The notes beneath the pieces were generated by a model. The model was not told where the DNA came from. It made no database searches and worked only from the letters and a program-made list of their open reading frames with translations. Shown here piece by piece: positions 60,784 through 64,000 of a stretch of DNA of 64,000 nt. Positions within the stretch are counted from its first letter, which is position 1. Each line of letters starts with the position of its first letter. Position numbers and translations under genes: made by a program. Source of the stretch: an uncultured Bacilli bacterium (GTDB taxonomy: Bacteria > Bacillota_I > Bacilli_A > RF39 > UBA660). The stretch spans positions 23,454-87,453 of the forward strand of contig CAJTYF010000002.1 in the NCBI GenBank assembly GCA_910583945.1, given 5' to 3'.

Positions 60784-62070
60784 ATGGATTTAAATTATGC
60801 AATTTTTAAAAGTGAACCAATAATGACACTCAATGATTTAGCACAAATAGGTTCACACAATAAACGAGAAAAGAAAGCCTATAAGTCTAACCCTGATATT
60901 AAGTTAGAATTAACAAAAGATAATATTGAATTAGTGCCTTTAGCAGATAAATATGTTAAAGGCTTTTATAATTTAACAAAAGAATACAAAAAAGAACATG
61001 ATGAGCGAATGAAAACAGAACGAGAAGATAGAAAAAGAACTTTTAATCAAATGTTAAATAAATCTAAAAGTGTTGTTGCAGATGAACTCTTGTTTACAGC
61101 TACTCATGAGTTTTTTAAGGATATGAATAAAGAAGATATTAAAAAGTGGGCAGAAGTTTGTATGGATTTTGTTTATGAAGATTTAGGATATACAAAAGAA
61201 CAAGTTTTACATGCCGTTGTTCATTTAGATGAAAAAACACCTCATGTCCATTGTGTAGTAGTTCCTTTAGTTAAGAAATATGATAAAAGAACAAATACGG
61301 AAAGATATACAATTTCTAAAAAACAATACATTAGAGATAAAATTCATTTGTCGGAATTACAAGATATTTACCATAAAAGATTAACTGATAATGGCTATGA
61401 TTTAGAACGAGGAATTAAACATAGCGATAATGAAAGTATACCTATTAGAGAATATAAAAAAATCACAAGAAAACTTAATCATTCTTTAAATGTTAGAAAT
61501 GAAAGATTAGAAAATGTCATGACTAATTTAGAAGAACAAATGAAAAGTAATAAAGAAGTTATGTTTGATAAAGAATATGTTAAAGTGAAGAAAGAAACTT
61601 TTGATACTATGAATCATGTTTTTAAAGAAACAAAAAAGGTTATGGAAATACAACCTAAATTACAACAAGTTTTTGATGAAGTAGATAGTTATTCACAAAA
61701 TTATCATTCCGTTCAAAAGGAAAATAAAAGAATGAAAAAAGAAGTTGAAACATTAAAAAGTAAAAATAAGAAATTACAAGAAGAAAATAAAAATCTAATT
61801 TCCTATATTAAATCTATTTTAAAAGTTATTAAACACTTTTTTAGAGAGTTATTACAAATTGGTAATGAGAAAACAAAAGAGGCTACTACAAATGAAATTA
61901 AAGACTATTTTGATAACGAAGATTTTAACAAAGAAGATATTTATGATATTGCTATAGAAACAACTAAAGAAGATGAATTGTTTGATTATGCCGATATTCC
62001 TAGTTATATGAAAATAAATTCAAATAATGTTAAAGAAGTAGAAGATAAAGGATATGAAATGGAAATATAA
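60784..62070 (+). CDS. MobV-type relaxase (Pre/Mob)
   Basis: The 428-residue product has a MobV-like N-terminus with the three-histidine motif in HAVVHLDEKTPHVHCVVVPL (about residue 140) preceded by a LFTATHEFFKDM segment. A long C-terminal coiled coil (KENKRMKKEVETLKSKNKKL) follows. It points to a mobilisable element separate from the ICE. No replication gene or recombinase is seen next to it in this window. Confidence 0.88.
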   Translation: MDLNYAIFKSEPIMTLNDLAQIGSHNKREKKAYKSNPDIKLELTKDNIELVPLADKYVKGFYNLTKEYKKEHDERMKTEREDRKRTFNQMLNKSKSVVADELLFTATHEFFKDMNKEDIKKWAEVCMDFVYEDLGYTKEQVLHAVVHLDEKTPHVHCVVVPLVKKYDKRTNTERYTISKKQYIRDKIHLSELQDIYHKRLTDNGYDLERGIKHSDNESIPIREYKKITRKLNHSLNVRNERLENVMTNLEEQMKSNKEVMFDKEYVKVKKETFDTMNHVFKETKKVMEIQPKLQQVFDEVDSYSQNYHSVQKENKRMKKEVETLKSKNKKLQEENKNLISYIKSILKVIKHFFRELLQIGNEKTKEATTNEIKDYFDNEDFNKEDIYDIAIETTKEDELFDYADIPSYMKINSNNVKEVEDKGYEMEI

Positions 62071-62116
62071 AAAGTGAGATATGTTATAACAAATTAGCAT
62101 AATCTCACTTTTTTTA
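62071..62116 (+). terminator. Terminator between the MobV gene and the convergent regulator gene
   Basis: AAAGTGAGAT and ATCTCACTTT form a stem with a long AT loop, followed by T-run; with flanking A on the other side it can work in both directions. Confidence 0.8.
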
Positions 62117-62563
62117 TTGTCTATATTTTTCGTTGGATCTACCAAGAATCCAATCGGCAGAATAGTTTTCCATTTTACATATTTCAAGTAGAAAAGCACC
62201 TAATATTAAAACTTTTCCTGTTTCATAAGCACTCCAAGTAGAATTTGAAGTATTTAATCGCTTTGAAAATTCTCTTAAAGATTCGCCAAAGTCTTTTCTT
62301 ATTTCGGTTATTCTTAAAGAAACTAAAGGAATATTAATTTCATTTTTAGAAACCATCGTAATTCTATTTGAGGTTAATCCCATTAGATAATCAATATTTA
62401 CTTTGTAATAATTAGCAATTTGATACATTCTTCTTGTAGGTATTATTTCTTTACCATTTTCCCACCTATCATAAAGAGAATCACTTATACCTAATATCTC
62501 TGCCATTTTCTTTTTAGTAAAATCATTTTCTTCTCGTAATTGTTCTAATCTTGTCATAGTCAT
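62114..62563 (-). CDS. Xre regulator with two helix-turn-helix domains (149 aa)
   Basis: The first domain is LREENDFTKKKMAEILGISD followed by SLYDRWENGKEIIP; the second is FGESLREFSKRLNTSNSTWS then AYETGKV. The start at 62563 is preferred because AGGA is about 9 nt upstream; two earlier ATGs lie too close to it. Two tandem domains in one short protein are somewhat unusual. Probably controls the MobV element. Confidence 0.75.
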   Translation of the reverse strand: MTMTRLEQLREENDFTKKKMAEILGISDSLYDRWENGKEIIPTRRMYQIANYYKVNIDYLMGLTSNRITMVSKNEINIPLVSLRITEIRKDFGESLREFSKRLNTSNSTWSAYETGKVLILGAFLLEICKMENYSADWILGRSNEKYRQ

Positions 62564-62695
62564 AAACATCATTCCTAATTTAATTTTCTCATTTTATAGA
62601 TTGAAAATATTTTTTACGAAGAAATTACGAGCAAAGTGTGATATACTTATAATGAGTAAAAATTTAACAAATATTTCTTCAAAAAAAGAAAAGAG

Positions 62696-62950
62696 TTATT
62701 TCATATTTACTCTTTTCGGCAAATGCGGGTGTTTTTGTTCTTTAATCAAAAGGTACGGTTCGATTTTTAAATATTTGGCGATATTTTCTAGCGTATCTAT
62801 TGGTATATTTCCATTATAGTTCTCAATATCACTTATATATCTTGGACTTAAGTTACACTTTTCTGCTAGTTGTTCTTGAGTATAACCTATTAAGAATCTA
62901 TAGTACTTAACATTAGCACCGACAACTTTGCGGATGTTTGTAGTTTTCAA
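62696..62950 (-). CDS. Xre-family regulator (84 aa)
   Basis: A single Xre domain (YYRFLIGYTQEQLAEKCNLS, then PRYISDIENYNGNIP and TLENIAKYLKIEPYLL) covers most of the protein. It is divergent from the small plus-strand operon starting at 63034 and probably represses it. Confidence 0.8.
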   Translation of the reverse strand: MKTTNIRKVVGANVKYYRFLIGYTQEQLAEKCNLSPRYISDIENYNGNIPIDTLENIAKYLKIEPYLLIKEQKHPHLPKRVNMK

Positions 62951-63033
62951 CTAACACCACCACTTCAAGTTTAGTCTTTTTTTATAAAATATAACATGAA
63001 GTGGTATCACTAAAAATAGGAAAGGGATTTTAT

Positions 63034-63333
63034 ATGAGTAGAAGAAAAAAAGACAATGAAAATGAATTAATTAGTAAAATTATCAATATTTACTTAGGAG
63101 ATAGCATTAGAGAATCACAATTGTATTTAAAATTACTTGATAACCAAGTGAAATCTTATCAAGAAAAATTGCAATTATTAAAAATGGATAAACCATTCTT
63201 TTTTCAAAAGAAAAAACTTGGAATTTACAATCAAAATATAAAAGATTGTGAACAAAAAATAAAGAACATTTATTTAAAAATATGCGAAGAGATTGAAGAA
63301 ATACAAAAAACTCAACAAATTATTAATTTATAA
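63034..63333 (+). CDS. Hypothetical helical protein (99 aa)
   Basis: The start at 63034 follows AGGAAAGGG. The product (MSRRKKDNENELISKIINIY...) is predicted coiled coil (KLLDNQVKSYQEKLQLLKMD). No family is recognised. It heads a group of three small genes divergent from the Xre regulator. Confidence 0.6.
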   Translation: MSRRKKDNENELISKIINIYLGDSIRESQLYLKLLDNQVKSYQEKLQLLKMDKPFFFQKKKLGIYNQNIKDCEQKIKNIYLKICEEIEEIQKTQQIINL

Positions 63334-63351
63334 GAGAAAGATAGGTTTATT

Positions 63352-63609
63352 ATGAAAAAAATAAAAGAACGAGATTATGTACTAGATGAAGGCATTATTG
63401 TAATTCACCATACACTTGATGCCTTATATCAAAAATATTGTTATTGTATTCCAAAGAAAATTGAAAAAATGGTTTTAGATTTAGTTGTAGAAACTGAAGA
63501 CTTGTTAGATTATCCTAAATACGATGAAATTAAAGACATGGATATAAAAAATGAAGATTATGTTAGAAGGGTAAAATATACTAGGAAAAGTAAAAAATTG
63601 AAAAATTAA
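63352..63609 (+). CDS. Hypothetical protein (85 aa)
   Basis: The product (MKKIKERDYVLDEGIIVIHH...) has a CYCIPKKIEKMVLDLVVETE segment and a basic tail. It follows the 99-aa gene by 18 nt. Function unknown. Confidence 0.55.
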   Translation: MKKIKERDYVLDEGIIVIHHTLDALYQKYCYCIPKKIEKMVLDLVVETEDLLDYPKYDEIKDMDIKNEDYVRRVKYTRKSKKLKN

Positions 63610-63693
63610 AGAAGTGAAATAAATTAATTATGAAAACTTGTACTAAAAATATTTTTGATGTATAATCTTTTGACGAGAAGGAGTTAGACAACA

Positions 63694-63975
63694 ATGGAAA
63701 AAGAAATGGATAATTTATTTTATAAAAATATAAATACTAATCAGGTAAGTACAATTATAAATAAAAAAGATAATGCTTTAGATGATTTTTTGCTTTGTGA
63801 TGAAATAAAAGATTTAGAAAATACAATAAAAGAATTGGAAGAAAAAAGAAAATCATATGTTAGATTAATGTTTACTATGCCAACTATATCACTAGCAATG
63901 GGATTTACCCTTTCTATAGGAGTAGCAATCTTTTCTGCATTAGAAAATTTGACACGATTTAATTTTTCATTATGA
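63694..63975 (+). CDS. Small membrane protein (93 aa)
   Basis: An AAGGAG site precedes the ATG. A helical N-terminal part (DLENTIKELEEKRKS) leads into one or two membrane segments (LMFTMPTISLAMGFTLSIGV). Function unknown; it is the last gene in the window. Confidence 0.55.
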   Translation: MEKEMDNLFYKNINTNQVSTIINKKDNALDDFLLCDEIKDLENTIKELEEKRKSYVRLMFTMPTISLAMGFTLSIGVAIFSALENLTRFNFSL

Positions 63976-64000
63976 AGTTTTGCTTTCATTACGAAGTTGT

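Noticed and set aside
1..64000. CRISPR arrays, rRNA and tRNA genes
   Set aside because: No regularly spaced repeats, no cloverleaf-like sequences with CCA ends and no rRNA signatures were seen by eye; a tRNA/CRISPR scan was not possible.
1..64000. Alternative genetic code (TGA as tryptophan), considered because of the very AT-rich, Mollicutes-like composition
   Set aside because: TGA acts as a stop in overlapping ATGA gene junctions and tryptophan is encoded by TGG throughout the conserved proteins.

Overview
The window is very AT-rich (roughly 30% G+C by eye) and uses the standard bacterial code (TGA is a stop, and ATGA stop/start overlaps are frequent). Its Gram-positive hallmarks are strong GGAGG-type ribosome sites, a sortase with an LPxTG-type surface protein, a phage holin with a CHAP/LysM endolysin, and a Gram-positive conjugation system. 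It most resembles a gut Bacilli/Erysipelotrichales-type Firmicute; that placement is inference.

Layout. (1) 1-13.7 kb, plus strand: late morphogenesis genes of a siphovirus-type prophage, from the portal C-terminus through protease, capsid, connectors, tail tube, a -1 frameshifted tail chaperone, tape measure, Dit, Tal and a DUF859-like protein to a BppU-type tail-tip protein with a C-type-lectin-like end. (2) 13,702-45,485, mostly minus strand: a complete-looking integrative conjugative element (ICE) of about 31.8 kb. It carries a large serine recombinase, a C5 DNA methylase, VirD4, relaxase, MobC, an M23 peptidase, VirB4, PrgI, a VirB6-like protein, sortase plus thioester adhesin, SSB, a pilin-like protein, regulators, and an SPFH/zinc-ribbon cargo block. 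(3) 45.5-49.3 kb, plus strand: the rest of the prophage, namely Avd, template repeat and reverse transcriptase of a diversity-generating retroelement (DGR), then the lysis genes. (4) 49.6-64 kb: an accessory region with decayed genes, a VbhA/Fic pair, a four-gene Wadjet (JetABCD) system, a HEPN protein, a MobV relaxase and small regulators. Two copies of an odd short module (amidase-like stub + hairpin + terminator) precede the Fic/Wadjet block and the HEPN/MobV block.

Central observation. The ICE sits inside the variable repeat (VR) of the prophage DGR. The left part of VR ends at the GT at 13,700-13,701, and the missing 3' part (GGTGTTCGCCCCTG and the original stop codon) resumes after the GT at 45,484-45,485. 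The two element ends form a 13+13 bp near-perfect inverted repeat around GT, as expected for a serine-recombinase attP. Rejoining VR across GT restores a reading frame ending ...GGVGGVRPCFYID that matches the template repeat. VR and TR differ at 12 positions before the junction, and all 12 are adenines in TR. Integration therefore removes the 3' homing signal from VR and replaces the last residues of the target protein, so it should switch the DGR off until the ICE excises.

Other points of note are four ICE genes whose best ribosome site leads to an AUA start, a GCGCT-N14-AGCGC operator shared by three ICE promoters, a terminator-type leader before the transfer operon, and a roughly 175-residue insertion in the recombinase.
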